A stretch of DNA of 64,000 nucleotides from contig NZ_CP033219.1 in assembly GCF_004006175.1 (NCBI RefSeq), forward strand, positions 2,108,001-2,172,000, read 5' to 3'. A program made the translations under genes and the position numbers. The stretch is from Parasedimentitalea marina. Its GTDB lineage: Bacteria; Pseudomonadota; Alphaproteobacteria; Rhodobacterales; Rhodobacteraceae. Shown piece by piece: positions 29,652-38,004 of the stretch (position 1 is the stretch's first letter; each line of letters opens with the position of its first letter). The notes under the pieces are model-generated. The model was not told the DNA's origin, made no database searches, and saw only the letters and a list, made by a program, of their open reading frames with translations.

Positions 29652-29713
29652 ATGAACAGAGGTCGTCATTTGCACTTGCACCATCTATGAACCTGCCTTA
29701 TACGCGCGTCATT

Positions 29714-29759
29714 CAAACCCGCAGGCGGGGTTTGGCCTGATTGGGGGAGACATCCCCAA
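29714..29759 (+). promoter_or_regulatory. Structured leader of rpsB-tsf
   Basis: Two perfect hairpins lie 70-115 bp before rpsB: CAAACCC/GGGTTTG (29714-29734) and TTGGGG/CCCCAA (29741-29759). A TTGCAC hexamer with a TATACG -10 lies upstream around 29673-29701. These look like a ribosomal-protein leader; control by S2 is inferred. Confidence 0.5.
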
Positions 29760-29827
29760 CAGACCGCCGGTTGGAGCATCCGCTCTAAGACCCCCGCCGA
29801 GGAAAAAACCGGAAAGGTAATACGAAT

Positions 29828-30595
29828 ATGGCTCTTCCTGAGTTCACTCTTCGTCAGCTGCTTGAAGCTGGCGTACACTTTGGCCACCAGACACAGCGCT
29901 GGAACCCGCGTATGGGTCCGTACATCTATGGCGCACGTAACGGCATCCACATCATGGATCTGACCCAAACTGTTCCAATGCTGGATCAAGCTTTGCAGGT
30001 CATTCACGACACCGTTGCAAAAGGTGGCCGCGTTCTTTTTGTTGGTACTAAGCGTCAGGCTGCAACGCCAATCGCCGAAGCCGCTGAGAAATCAGCTCAG
30101 TACTTCATGAACCACCGTTGGCTCGGCGGCACATTGACCAACTGGAAAACCGTTTCCCAGTCGATCAAGCGTCTGAAAGACATCGATGAGAAGATGGAAG
30201 TCGGCTTCGAAGGTCTGACGAAAAAAGAGCGTCTGGGCATGGAACGCGACCACGGGAAGCTGCAGGCTTCGCTTGGCGGCATCAGCGAAATGGGCGGTGT
30301 ACCTGATCTGCTCTTCGTCATCGACGTGAAAAAAGAATCCTTGGCCATCGCCGAAGCCAACAAACTGGGCATCCCAGTTGTTGCAATCGTCGACACCAAC
30401 TGCTCACCTGATGGCGTAGACTACGTCATTCCTGGCAACGATGACGCATCCCGTGCGATCTCGTTGTACTGTGACCTGGCTGCCCGTGCAGCTCTGGAAG
30501 GTATGTCCACTCAACTGGGCGCCGCTGGCGTTGACCTTGGCGCATTTGAAGAAGCGCTAGTTGAAGAAGCTACGGCTGAATCTGCCGAAGCCTAA
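29828..30595 (+). CDS. rpsB: Ribosomal protein S2
   Basis: S2 of the 30S subunit (255 aa). It begins [27 protein letters not shown] across its first block and contains [14 protein letters not shown] and the C-terminal [14 protein letters not shown]. The acidic alanine- and glutamate-rich tail is typical of alphaproteobacteria. It is followed by a hairpin and then tsf, the usual order. Confidence 0.97.
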   Translation: MALPEFTLRQLLEAGVHFGHQTQRWNPRMGPYIYGARNGIHIMDLTQTVPMLDQALQVIHDTVAKGGRVLFVGTKRQAATPIAEAAEKSAQYFMNHRWLGGTLTNWKTVSQSIKRLKDIDEKMEVGFEGLTKKERLGMERDHGKLQASLGGISEMGGVPDLLFVIDVKKESLAIAEANKLGIPVVAIVDTNCSPDGVDYVIPGNDDASRAISLYCDLAARAALEGMSTQLGAAGVDLGAFEEALVEEATAESAEA

Positions 30596-30620
30596 TTCAA
30601 CCGTCACAGGTTTAACACAT

Positions 30621-30641
30621 GGGGCAGGGTTGACCTGCCCC
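30621..30641 (+). other. Hairpin between rpsB and tsf
   Basis: GGGGCAGG pairs perfectly with CCTGCCCC across GTTGA. It is followed by a short T-rich stretch (TTCGTTTTGATTT), so it could act as a partial terminator lowering tsf expression relative to rpsB. Confidence 0.65.
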
Positions 30642-30671
30642 AATTCGTTTTGATTTGAGGAGAGCCAAAAG

Positions 30672-31547
30672 ATGGCAATCACAGCAGCACTCGTGAAAGA
30701 ACTGCGCGACTCGACCGGCGCAGGCATGATGGACTCGAAAAAAGCCCTGACCGAAACCAATGGTGACATGGAAGCCGCCGTTGACTGGCTGCGGACCAAG
30801 GGTCTGGCCAAGGCAGCAAAGAAATCCGGCCGTACCGCCGCTGAAGGCCTAGTAGCTGTAAGCGTTGAAGGTACCAAAGGTGTCGCGGTAGAAGTGAATT
30901 CAGAAACCGATTTCGTCGGAAAAAATGCTGAATTCCAAGGCATGGTCAGTGACATTGCTAAGGTTGCACTGAGTGTAAACGATGTTGACGCACTGAACGC
31001 AGCAGATATGGGCGGCAAGACTGTCGCTGAAGTAGTAACAGCCAAGGTTGCAACTATTGGTGAGAACATGTCGGTGCGCCGTATGTCCGCACTTGAAGGT
31101 GACCTGGTTGTTTCATACGTCCATAATTCGGTTACGTCCGGAATGGGCAAAATCGGTGTTCTGGTTGCATTGACCGGTGGTGACGAGGCTTTGGGCAAAC
31201 AGATTGCGATGCACATTGCAGCTGTAAATCCGGCCGCACTGAGCGAAGCCGATCTGGACGCTTCGGTTGTTGAAAAAGAAAAACAGATCCAAATGGACAT
31301 TGCCCGCGAGTCTGGCAAGCCGGAAGCTGTTATCGAAAAGATGATCGTCGGCCGTATGAAGAAATTCGTCGGTGAGTCGACATTGCTGAACCAATCGTTT
31401 GTAGTGAACCCTGATCTGACCGTTGGTGCTGCAGCCAAAGAAGTCGGCGCAACAATTACTGGTTTCGTTCGTCTTGAAGTTGGCGAAGGCATTGAAGTTG
31501 TGAAGGAAGACTTTGCGGCTGAAGTCGCCAAAGTTTCACAAAGCTAA
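30672..31547 (+). CDS. tsf: Elongation factor Ts
   Basis: EF-Ts, the nucleotide exchange factor for EF-Tu (291 aa). The N-terminal ubiquitin-associated-like domain has [18 protein letters not shown], and the core has [18 protein letters not shown] Shine-Dalgarno precedes it. Two strong terminators follow, marking the end of the operon. Confidence 0.97.
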   Translation: MAITAALVKELRDSTGAGMMDSKKALTETNGDMEAAVDWLRTKGLAKAAKKSGRTAAEGLVAVSVEGTKGVAVEVNSETDFVGKNAEFQGMVSDIAKVALSVNDVDALNAADMGGKTVAEVVTAKVATIGENMSVRRMSALEGDLVVSYVHNSVTSGMGKIGVLVALTGGDEALGKQIAMHIAAVNPAALSEADLDASVVEKEKQIQMDIARESGKPEAVIEKMIVGRMKKFVGESTLLNQSFVVNPDLTVGAAAKEVGATITGFVRLEVGEGIEVVKEDFAAEVAKVSQS

Positions 31548-31590
31548 TATGGTTATCCAGCGGTTTTGAAGCTGGACATATATAGACAAG

Positions 31591-31632
31591 ATGAGACCCG
31601 GCTCCGGACAGGTGCGGGTCTCATTTTTTTTC
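31591..31632 (+). terminator. Rho-independent terminator of rpsB-tsf
   Basis: ATGAGACCCG (31591-31600) pairs perfectly with CGGGTCTCAT (31615-31624), directly followed by a run of T residues. This is textbook intrinsic termination. Confidence 0.92.
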
Positions 31633-31655
31633 TGTGAGTTCCTTCTGGTACAAAA

Positions 31656-31685
31656 AAACGGAGCCGCGTTACCGCGACTCCGTTT
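31656..31685. terminator. Second, bidirectional-looking terminator
   Basis: AAACGGAG-C-CGCG pairs with CGCG-A-CTCCGTTT around a TTAC loop, one mismatch. It has an A-run before (31652-31658) and T-rich sequence after (31683-31692), so it can work on either strand. Confidence 0.8.
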
Positions 31686-31692
31686 CTTTTTC

Positions 31693-31950
31693 GAAGGGTC
31701 CCTCAAGATGGGGATGGAAGAAACCCTTCATTGACTTCCGGCTTGATGCCATCAATACGCACCCAACACGAAAAACGGGCTAGACTAGTTTAAAATAAAA
31801 ACGCCTTCACTCGAATGTCCCTTTGGCTAAAGCCACCACTCACGGAACAATTGTAGAATGCAATTATTCTCGTTTTGGTGGAAGTAGTGAATACCTTACT
31901 TGCTCGGGTAGATTGAAACACAAAAAAAGACAACCACTTGGAGATTGAAG
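31693..31950. other. Gap between terminators and luxR-type gene
   Basis: About 260 bp without a recognisable gene. An imperfect pairing of GAAGGGT (31694-31700) with ACCCTTC near 31723-31729 is present. Nothing else stands out. Confidence 0.4.
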
Positions 31951-32706
31951 TTAAGCTTCCATCACAAACATCTGGTTCAGCAAGGCAGCCTTCAGTACAG
32001 CCTGCGCGGTGGTTTCAACGCTCAAGGAATCTCGTGCGAGACGTAAATGTTTTTCAACCGTGGCGGACGTTAAGCCCATCAGTATAGCAATATCCTGAGT
32101 GGTCTTTCCGTCACCGACCCATTGCAAAGCCTCGCGCTGGCGCTTGGTCAAGCCACGATTAGGAGGAGAGTAGGGAAGTGACAGAATTTTAAGATGGGTG
32201 ATGTTGTTGATCAGGGTAATATCTTCACCGTGCTCGAGCCACATCTCATCCAAATGTTCCTGTGTCAGATCACGCTTGCCTGCCAGGGAAATCGCACCTT
32301 TGAATCGCCTTGAAATGGAATGAAAGCTAATTGTGTAACCCGCAGTCATTCCCATACGTTTATTAAACTCAATAACCTTTCGGCCTTCTGTACTTAACTC
32401 CCGATTGGCGTCCATTGCGTGTACTTGGCGCCAGCTACACGCGCCCTCATTCTCCAAGGCCCAGCGTGTCATTGGAGCATGAAAATAAAGTCCAGTGTGC
32501 ATAAACCCTTTAAGGTACTCACTCGAGTGATTGGAAAGAATGACAAAATCATCTGGATCGCCAAGTGACGTTTCGGTTTTGTATCGCGTATAACCATAGA
32601 TCAGCCGGTCAAAACCGTACTGTCCCATTTGGTCAATATGACCGACCCAGAGCTCCTCCAGGCTTCGGCTGCCAGATACAAAATGCAGATATTCCGTCAG
32701 CTTCAT
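31951..32706 (-). CDS. LuxR-family regulator with autoinducer-binding-type domain, coupled to aroQ
   Basis: A 251-aa regulator starting MKLTEYLHFVSGSRSL. The start at 32706 lies one base after the aroQ stop (TAA-A-ATG), so it is coupled; a longer frame would run inside aroQ. The N-terminal 170 residues resemble the acyl-homoserine-lactone-binding fold and the C-terminal helix-turn-helix is GLTKRQREALQWVGDGKTTQ followed by DIAILMGLTSATVEKHL. In the ligand region the usual Asp-Pro reads Ala-Pro (YFHAPMTRW), so it may bind another ligand. No luxI gene is nearby, making it a solo LuxR. Confidence 0.85.
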   Translation of the reverse strand: MKLTEYLHFVSGSRSLEELWVGHIDQMGQYGFDRLIYGYTRYKTETSLGDPDDFVILSNHSSEYLKGFMHTGLYFHAPMTRWALENEGACSWRQVHAMDANRELSTEGRKVIEFNKRMGMTAGYTISFHSISRRFKGAISLAGKRDLTQEHLDEMWLEHGEDITLINNITHLKILSLPYSPPNRGLTKRQREALQWVGDGKTTQDIAILMGLTSATVEKHLRLARDSLSVETTAQAVLKAALLNQMFVMEA

Positions 32707-32707
32707 T

Positions 32708-33160
32708 TTAACTGCACTCTTCCAAATGGGCCAATAGAGCACTGATTGCCATCGTGTACCCCATAGATCCAAATCCACAAATTTGCCCAAGTGCTACTTT
32801 TGATATGTAAGACAACTGCCGAAAATCTTCCCGTGCGTGGATATTTGAAAGATGAACCTCGACACAGGGAATTTCTACGGAAGCCAGCGCATCCATAAGG
32901 GCAATTGACGTATGAGTGTAAGCTCCCGCATTCAGAACGATACCTTGGTGATGTCCCTTGGCGGCGTGTATGGCGTCGATCAAAGCACCTTCGTGATTAG
33001 ACTGGTGACACACGACTTGAGCACCTTGAGACTTGGCGTGCTCAATGCAGTCATTGTCGATCATGTCCAAAGTGACCAGTCCGTATACGTCAGGCTGTCG
33101 AGTCCCAAGTAGATTTAGGTTCGGACCGTTCAGAACCAGGATACTACGCATTACAATCAA
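32708..33160 (-). CDS. aroQ: 3-dehydroquinate dehydratase, type II
   Basis: A 150-aa dodecameric type II dehydroquinase of the shikimate pathway. Its motifs are LNGPNLNLLGTRQPDVYG (with the catalytic Tyr), NAGAYTHTS and VEVHLSNIHAREDFR. The C-terminus GFGSMGYTMAISALL is also typical. It is directly followed by the luxR-type gene, an unusual partner for a biosynthetic enzyme. Confidence 0.95.
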   Translation of the reverse strand: MIVMRSILVLNGPNLNLLGTRQPDVYGLVTLDMIDNDCIEHAKSQGAQVVCHQSNHEGALIDAIHAAKGHHQGIVLNAGAYTHTSIALMDALASVEIPCVEVHLSNIHAREDFRQLSYISKVALGQICGFGSMGYTMAISALLAHLEECS

Positions 33161-33375
33161 TTCCTTTTACTCATTATCGTGCGGATTATGCCAGCCATCG
33201 CTGAAAGTCGAAAGGGAACTTACAAAATACTCGCCTTTTCTCAAATAAACTTGCCCATTGGGGCAAAAATACAAGAACGATTATCATCACAGAAACAGTA
33301 CTCTAAAGTACCTGCTCTAAACCAAAAGTGCGTTTAGCATGGCTGCAAAGCCAGTCGGGGGCACAACTTTTTCTC

Positions 33376-34371
33376 TTACCCGTTGGTCAAGACTACTTTG
33401 CCTAACACATTTCTATTTTGCAGCATCTCAAGTGCCTGTTTGGCATCTTTCATATCGAATCGTGCACCTATATGAGGTTTAATTTTTCCGGCAATGTAGA
33501 GGTCAAATAGTTCCGACAAGTTCTGCAAATGTGATTTGGGATCTCGGAGTACTGACGCTCCCCAAAATACGCCGAGGATTTGGCATCCTTTCAACAGTGT
33601 CAAATTCAAAGGAATTTTGGGAATGCCGGCAGGGAACCCAACGACCAAATACCGTCCTTCCCATGCCAATGTACGCAATGCAGCTTCCGCATAATTCCCA
33701 CCAACGGCATCGTAAACAATATCAACGCTCTCATTTCCCGCTAGCTCTTTGATACCACGCGTAAAATCCTTTTGCCCGGTCCGATCAAGTTCTTTACTGT
33801 AGACAATTGTTTCATCAGCACCAATGTTCCGACAAAACACCGCTTTTTCCTCGCTCGACACTGCCGCAATAACGTTTGCACCTGCGGCTTTTGCCAGTTC
33901 AATCGCTGCAGCCCCAACGCCGCCAGCTGCTCCGAGAATTAGGAGAGTTTCTCCGGACTGGATCCGGGCGCGATCCTTTAATGCGTGGTAAGACGTGCCA
34001 TAGGTAAAGATAAAACAAGCGGCTTCTTCAAAAGTCATTTGCGACGGAAATTTGATAGCTTGATCAGCAGAAATGCAAATATGGGTGGCAAAACCGCCAT
34101 GACCCGTCAGCGCCAAAACACGGTCGCCCAGTGAGAAGCCTTCGACATCCTCTCCAATGCCTATGACCCGTCCAGAAATTTCACCACCGGGGGCAAAGGG
34201 GCGAGGGGGCTTCATTTGGTAAAGGTCTCGAATGATTAGTGTGTCCGGGTAGTTAACCCCCGCAGAATGAATGCGAACTAGCAGTTGACCAGGTGCTACA
34301 TTTGGATTTGGAATTTCGCTCCATTCCAAGGTTTCTGGGCCGCCCGGAGCGGTGCTGAGCATTGCCTTCAT
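33376..34371 (-). CDS. Zinc-free NADPH:quinone oxidoreductase-like MDR enzyme
   Basis: A 331-aa medium-chain dehydrogenase/reductase of the quinone-oxidoreductase type. The GroES-like N-terminal half ends near 120. The cofactor loop is LGAAGGVGAAAIELAKAAG, a pattern close to the AAxGGVG of NADPH-binding QOR/acryloyl-CoA reductases. Catalytic zinc ligands are absent. Neighbouring genes for a phosphotransferase and SDR suggest CoA or lipid metabolism; the substrate is unknown. The 215 bp before aroQ hold no gene. Confidence 0.85.
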   Translation of the reverse strand: MKAMLSTAPGGPETLEWSEIPNPNVAPGQLLVRIHSAGVNYPDTLIIRDLYQMKPPRPFAPGGEISGRVIGIGEDVEGFSLGDRVLALTGHGGFATHICISADQAIKFPSQMTFEEAACFIFTYGTSYHALKDRARIQSGETLLILGAAGGVGAAAIELAKAAGANVIAAVSSEEKAVFCRNIGADETIVYSKELDRTGQKDFTRGIKELAGNESVDIVYDAVGGNYAEAALRTLAWEGRYLVVGFPAGIPKIPLNLTLLKGCQILGVFWGASVLRDPKSHLQNLSELFDLYIAGKIKPHIGARFDMKDAKQALEMLQNRNVLGKVVLTNG

Positions 34372-34745
34372 TTTGCTTTCTCCTTGATTTGACCTGAGCG
34401 AGCCAAAGTTACGTCAAGTCTTCTTTCCACCGACAGCGTTGTCAATGAAATTGCAAGATGCAATTCTGTTCAGAGGCGAAATATTCGTCTGGTACCCGTT
34501 CATTCACTGAGGCTACGATAACAATGGCTGAGATTACCCATAAACCATTCATTCGAAAGACTAATGGTATTGAGGATGAAGAGACACAACTACGCCTCAC
34601 ACTGAACGGTTCACCATAGGCACTGTTACCTTAAATTTGATTGCAGCACGTCCAAGGAAACGGAACTGAAATGTTCGAAAATAATCAAATCATCGAAATT
34701 TGAGTGCTCGTCAATTCAGCGACATAATCACATGGGAGACAAATA
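34372..34745. other. Divergent promoter region, no gene recognised
   Basis: This 374-bp AT-rich interval separates two divergent genes. I see a GGGAGA Shine-Dalgarno for the downstream GTG start at 34746 and no convincing frame or dyad. Confidence 0.45.
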
Positions 34746-35774
34746 GTGTCATCTGAGAATACAGCCCTGGATCTCATTGCCGTTGAGGCTTACTTGCGTG
34801 CTCACCTTCCAAATTTCGCGGGTCCGTTAAGCGCTGTCAAATTTGAAACAGGACAGTCAAACCCGACCTTCCTGCTGAAAACACCCGCGCGCAACTATGT
34901 ACTCCGACGTAAACCCATGGGGGTTCTGCTAAAATCAGCACATGCCGTAGAGCGCGAATTTCGCATTCAAAAAGCATTGATAGCTTCGAATGTTCCGGTC
35001 GCAGGTATGCATTTACTGTGCGAGGATGAAGACATCATCGGGTCATCATTTTATATCATGGATCATGTCGTCGGGCGAAATTTCGTAGAGCCAACACTTC
35101 GCGGCCTGGACGGATCGGAGCGAATGCAAGTGTTTGAGAATATGGGGGAAGTTTTGGCAGACCTTCATATGGTAGATATTAATGCAGTGGGCTTGTCCGA
35201 CTATGGCCCCGCCGGCAACTACTTTGAACGTCAGCTGGCCCGCTGGACCAAACAATATCGCTCCACGGAAACCGAGCGTATTCCCGAGATGGACACGTTG
35301 ATAAAGGAATTGCAGTCAACATTGCCACTAGATGACGGTCAACGAAGTTTGGTTCACGGTGACTATCGCATAGATAATCTGATTTTTCAGAATAACGGTA
35401 CGCAATGCCTTGCCGTTTTGGACTGGGAATTGTCAACCATTGGGCATCCTTATTCAGATCTGGCTGGGGTGATAATGCAATGGCAAATGCCCCAGGGACC
35501 TGAGGGCCGTGGTCTTTTAGGTGTCGATCGCGAAGTTAATAATATTCCTTCAGATCAAGAGTTTATGGATATGTATTGCGCCCATCGGGGCCTACCAGGG
35601 ATCGAGAGTTTTGAATTCTATCTTGCCTTCAGTTTCTTTCGCATGGCCGGGATCCTTCAAGGCGTTCTGAAACGCGCAATGAGCGGAAATGCCTCGAACC
35701 CCGAACGGGCAAAGAAACTTGGGCAATATGTTCCGCTTTTTGCTCGGCACGGGCTGGATGCTCTTTCAAAGTAA
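34746..35774 (+). CDS. APH-family phosphotransferase (ACAD10/11 N-domain-like)
   Basis: A 342-aa aminoglycoside-phosphotransferase-fold kinase with a GTG start preceded by GGGAGA. The catalytic loop is LVHGDYRIDNLIF and the metal-binding motif is LDWELSTIGHPYSDLA. This is the subgroup usually placed beside acyl-CoA dehydrogenases and SDR enzymes in alphaproteobacteria, where related human ACAD10/11 phosphorylate 4-hydroxyacyl-CoA. A role in hydroxyacyl-CoA breakdown is plausible but inferred. Convergent with the SDR gene. Confidence 0.87.
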   Translation: MSSENTALDLIAVEAYLRAHLPNFAGPLSAVKFETGQSNPTFLLKTPARNYVLRRKPMGVLLKSAHAVEREFRIQKALIASNVPVAGMHLLCEDEDIIGSSFYIMDHVVGRNFVEPTLRGLDGSERMQVFENMGEVLADLHMVDINAVGLSDYGPAGNYFERQLARWTKQYRSTETERIPEMDTLIKELQSTLPLDDGQRSLVHGDYRIDNLIFQNNGTQCLAVLDWELSTIGHPYSDLAGVIMQWQMPQGPEGRGLLGVDREVNNIPSDQEFMDMYCAHRGLPGIESFEFYLAFSFFRMAGILQGVLKRAMSGNASNPERAKKLGQYVPLFARHGLDALSK

Positions 35775-35920
35775 GTATCTTCTTGATCTTGGACAACAGG
35801 ACCGGAATCTCTTCCGCGGAATTGGTTAGGGCGGAGAAACGCCAACACGCATCTACGTCGCTCAAGAGGGATTAATGCGCCCAACAAAAAGTTGAAGAAT
35901 GACTTCCAATGCATTGGCAG

Positions 35921-36688
35921 TTATAACTTTTCATAGGATCTCTTTAGTTTTTGCATGCCTCGTATCCAACGGTCATAGTCCGTCGTTTTGGCGCGCATGT
36001 AGCCCAGGACCTTCCGATGAGGTAATATAAGGAACCTTTCACTTTCAATAGCCTCGATACAGGCCAAGGCCACGACATCTGGCTCTAGAATTCCATCAAT
36101 ACTCGCAACCTGGTTTTCCAGACCATGTATCATGTTTGAACGAACGGCCTGAGGGCACAATACAGATACACCGATCCCGGAATCACCGTAAGTGATTGCC
36201 AACCATTCTGCAAAACCGACCGCTGCATGTTTTGTCACGCCATAAGGCGCGGCGCCGATTTGATTTAACAGGCCTGCAGCAGAAGCAGTGTTCAAAAAAT
36301 GTCCGCCACCGCGCTCTATCATTTTGGGCACCATGTGTCGAGCGGCCCACACATGAGACATGACATTGATATCCCACGTTTTTTGCCAGCTATCGTTATC
36401 AACTTCGACACCGCCCAGCGTCAGAACTCCTGCATTTGAGCAAAACAGATCAATAGGAGCGATTGTCTCCTCAACGTATGAGATCAGGTCAGAAATCTGG
36501 CCTTCGAACCTGACATCCACTTGCATTGCCGTCCCATTGATTTCTGCAGCAACTTTCTTAGCTCCTTCGATATCTATGTCGGCGCAAATGACATGTGCGG
36601 CTCCTTTCCGAGCGAGAGCGTAAGACAGTGCACAACCAATCCCATTTGCAGCTCCTGTGACCACAACACATGATTTTTCAATAATCAT
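35921..36688 (-). CDS. Short-chain dehydrogenase/reductase
   Basis: A 255-aa classical SDR. The cofactor loop is VTGAANGIGCALSYAL with an Asp at the end of strand 2 (CADIDIEG), pointing to NAD(H). The catalytic residues are a serine in NTASAAG and YGVTK. It is adjacent to the left edge of the phage region and convergent with the phosphotransferase gene. Substrate unknown. Confidence 0.88.
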   Translation of the reverse strand: MIIEKSCVVVTGAANGIGCALSYALARKGAAHVICADIDIEGAKKVAAEINGTAMQVDVRFEGQISDLISYVEETIAPIDLFCSNAGVLTLGGVEVDNDSWQKTWDINVMSHVWAARHMVPKMIERGGGHFLNTASAAGLLNQIGAAPYGVTKHAAVGFAEWLAITYGDSGIGVSVLCPQAVRSNMIHGLENQVASIDGILEPDVVALACIEAIESERFLILPHRKVLGYMRAKTTDYDRWIRGMQKLKRSYEKL

Positions 36689-36755
36689 TTATCTATCCTT
36701 TGTCGTGCTTAGAAGTTTACGCTGGCCCAAGATGTCAGGCAATCAAACTTCACCT

Positions 36756-36783
36756 ATAATACATAATACTGATTATGCGTCTA
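36756..36783 (-). other. dif-like XerCD site, left edge of prophage (attL)
   Basis: On the minus strand this 28-mer reads TAGACGCATAA, spacer TCAGTA, then TTATGTATTAT. E. coli dif is GGTGCGCATAA-TGTATA-TTATGTTAAAT. The inner palindromic arms CGCATAA and TTATGT match exactly, with the same 6-bp spacer. It sits 68 bp after the SDR start and 30 bp before the first phage gene. Microviridae prophages are known to use dif via host XerCD. Confidence 0.75.
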
Positions 36784-36813
36784 ATTCAACGTTAAGTAGA
36801 TTAGGGGCTAAGA

Positions 36814-37032
36814 ATGAAATGGCTAACAAACGAAATTCTCGGACCTCTCGCCCGTCGCGTCGGCGGTCAGGCCGGAGCTGCTCTTGTGGCTCTGGGCGTG
36901 GCTCAACAGCACGAAAGCGCAGTGGCGGCAGTCGTCGCATGGGCAATCGTAAGCGTCGGTGAATTAGCCGTAAGCTCACGGGGCCGCAAAAATCTTGCGG
37001 ATACTGCAAAGCAAGCATGGGGAACTAACTGA
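36814..37032 (+). CDS. Microvirus small protein with hydrophobic centre
   Basis: A 72-aa product with an excellent Shine-Dalgarno (AGGGG, 6 bp before ATG). The middle is Ala/Val-rich and hydrophobic (SAVAAVVAWAIVSVGELAV), flanked by polar ends. It could be membrane-active (holin-like) or a minor virion protein. Its TGA overlaps the next ATG (VP2) as TGATG, the usual phage coupling. I do not recognise a family. Another frame overlaps it almost completely (36819-36962). Confidence 0.65.
   Translation: MKWLTNEILGPLARRVGGQAGAALVALGVAQQHESAVAAVVAWAIVSVGELAVSSRGRKNLADTAKQAWGTN
36819..36962 (+). CDS. Overlapping arginine-rich frame, possible J-like packaging protein
   Basis: Inside the previous gene, in another frame, an ATG 5 bp downstream opens a 47-aa frame with 15 Arg and 3 Lys (MANKRNSRTSRPSRRRSG at its start, ending NRKRR). 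Microviridae J proteins are small, extremely basic DNA-binding proteins, and overlapping genes are typical of the family. The caution is that arginine-rich shadow frames arise easily opposite alanine-rich genes in GC-rich DNA, so this may be chance. Confidence 0.35.
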   Translation: MANKRNSRTSRPSRRRSGRSCSCGSGRGSTARKRSGGSRRMGNRKRR

Positions 37033-37969
37033 TGGTTTTTCCCGCTAATTGGGGCTTTTCTGGGAACAGCAGGTGGCGCGGCGGCTATTACTGCCGGTTC
37101 TACTCTGATCGGTGGTGCGCTAAATCGTAGGGCCGAAAAAAAAGCCAATGCGGCGAATAGTCCCGCTAGCCAAGTGGCACAATGGGAAGCTGCCGGAATT
37201 AACCCTGAATTTGGGATTAGTTCCGGTGCGTATATTCCTCAACAAGCTACATCAATGGGCGATAGCTTTGCCGCTGCTGGCGGTCAATTCGCCCGTGCGC
37301 TTGACTTGAACCATGAGAAAGGACTTCGCGAAACCAATATTGAATTGGAAAACGAGAAGTTGCGCAAGGAAATCGATATTCTTGCCAACCCATCAGATCC
37401 ATCATATATGCAGAGATACGGGGGATACTCCCCCTGCCCTCTGTTGGTGGTTATAGTTCTCATGCAAGATCTAGTGTTCAAGCTGTTTCTGGTTCTGGTT
37501 CTGACGATATTCTTGGGTCAGACGGGGCTCCTGAGTTAAACCAGGGCACTGTCACGTCGGCCCAAGACTTTGGAAGCGGTACTTGGGTTGACACTCGGGT
37601 TAGAGACGCGGAAGTGTCTTCCGATCGCTATGGCGATATTGCCGAAGAGGCCGCTGGCTTTCGCAATCTTTACATGGATGCTTTCGCAATCTTTACATGG
37701 ATAATGTGTATAATGAGCGGCTTGGTGCCTTAGGCGACCAATATGGCCCTCACATTGCTAACGAAGTTCATGGCGAGTACGAGCGGGCGGATGGTCGTAC
37801 TAACGACCAAGTTATATCGGACGTAACGGACGGAAAGCCTACCACCTTAAGGCCTAAATTTCGCACTTATCCCGAAATGTCTGTTCTTCATGACAATTTT
37901 GAATCCGGCATTGTTCCCCTTTGGGGGACTGGTGAATATTCGGAACATATGCGCCGTTTGTATCCATAA
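37032..37969 (+). pseudogene. Microvirus DNA pilot protein VP2, three frame disruptions
   Basis: The product, when read across frames, is a VP2-type pilot protein: a hydrophobic Gly/Ala-rich N-terminus (LIGAFLGTAGGAAAITAG), then VAQWEAAGINPEFGISSG, the family hallmark AAGINP, and an acidic coiled-coil segment (RETNIELENEKLRKEID). The start ATG overlaps the upstream stop, but a 1-bp gain in T5C3 (37036-37043) shifts it. A 1-bp loss near 37420-37434 shifts it again. A 23-bp tandem duplication at 37657-37702 shifts it a third time. The C-terminus ends SEHMRRLYP at 37969. Repaired length would be about 304 aa. Confidence 0.85.
37657..37702. repeat. 23-bp exact tandem duplication inside VP2
   Basis: Two identical 23-bp copies, 37657-37679 and 37680-37702, start GCTTTCGC and end ACATGGAT. 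Removing one copy restores the reading frame across NLYMDNVYNERLGALGDQYG. A true slippage event is more likely than a sequencing error. Confidence 0.95.
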
Positions 37970-38004
37970 CGGCTTCTATCCCCCTCTAAAATCTAGGAAA
38001 AAAT

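Noticed and set aside
30557..31531. 324-aa frame antisense to tsf
   Set aside because: It is a shadow of tsf, with Ser/Thr/Ala-rich low-complexity composition and no ribosome-binding site.
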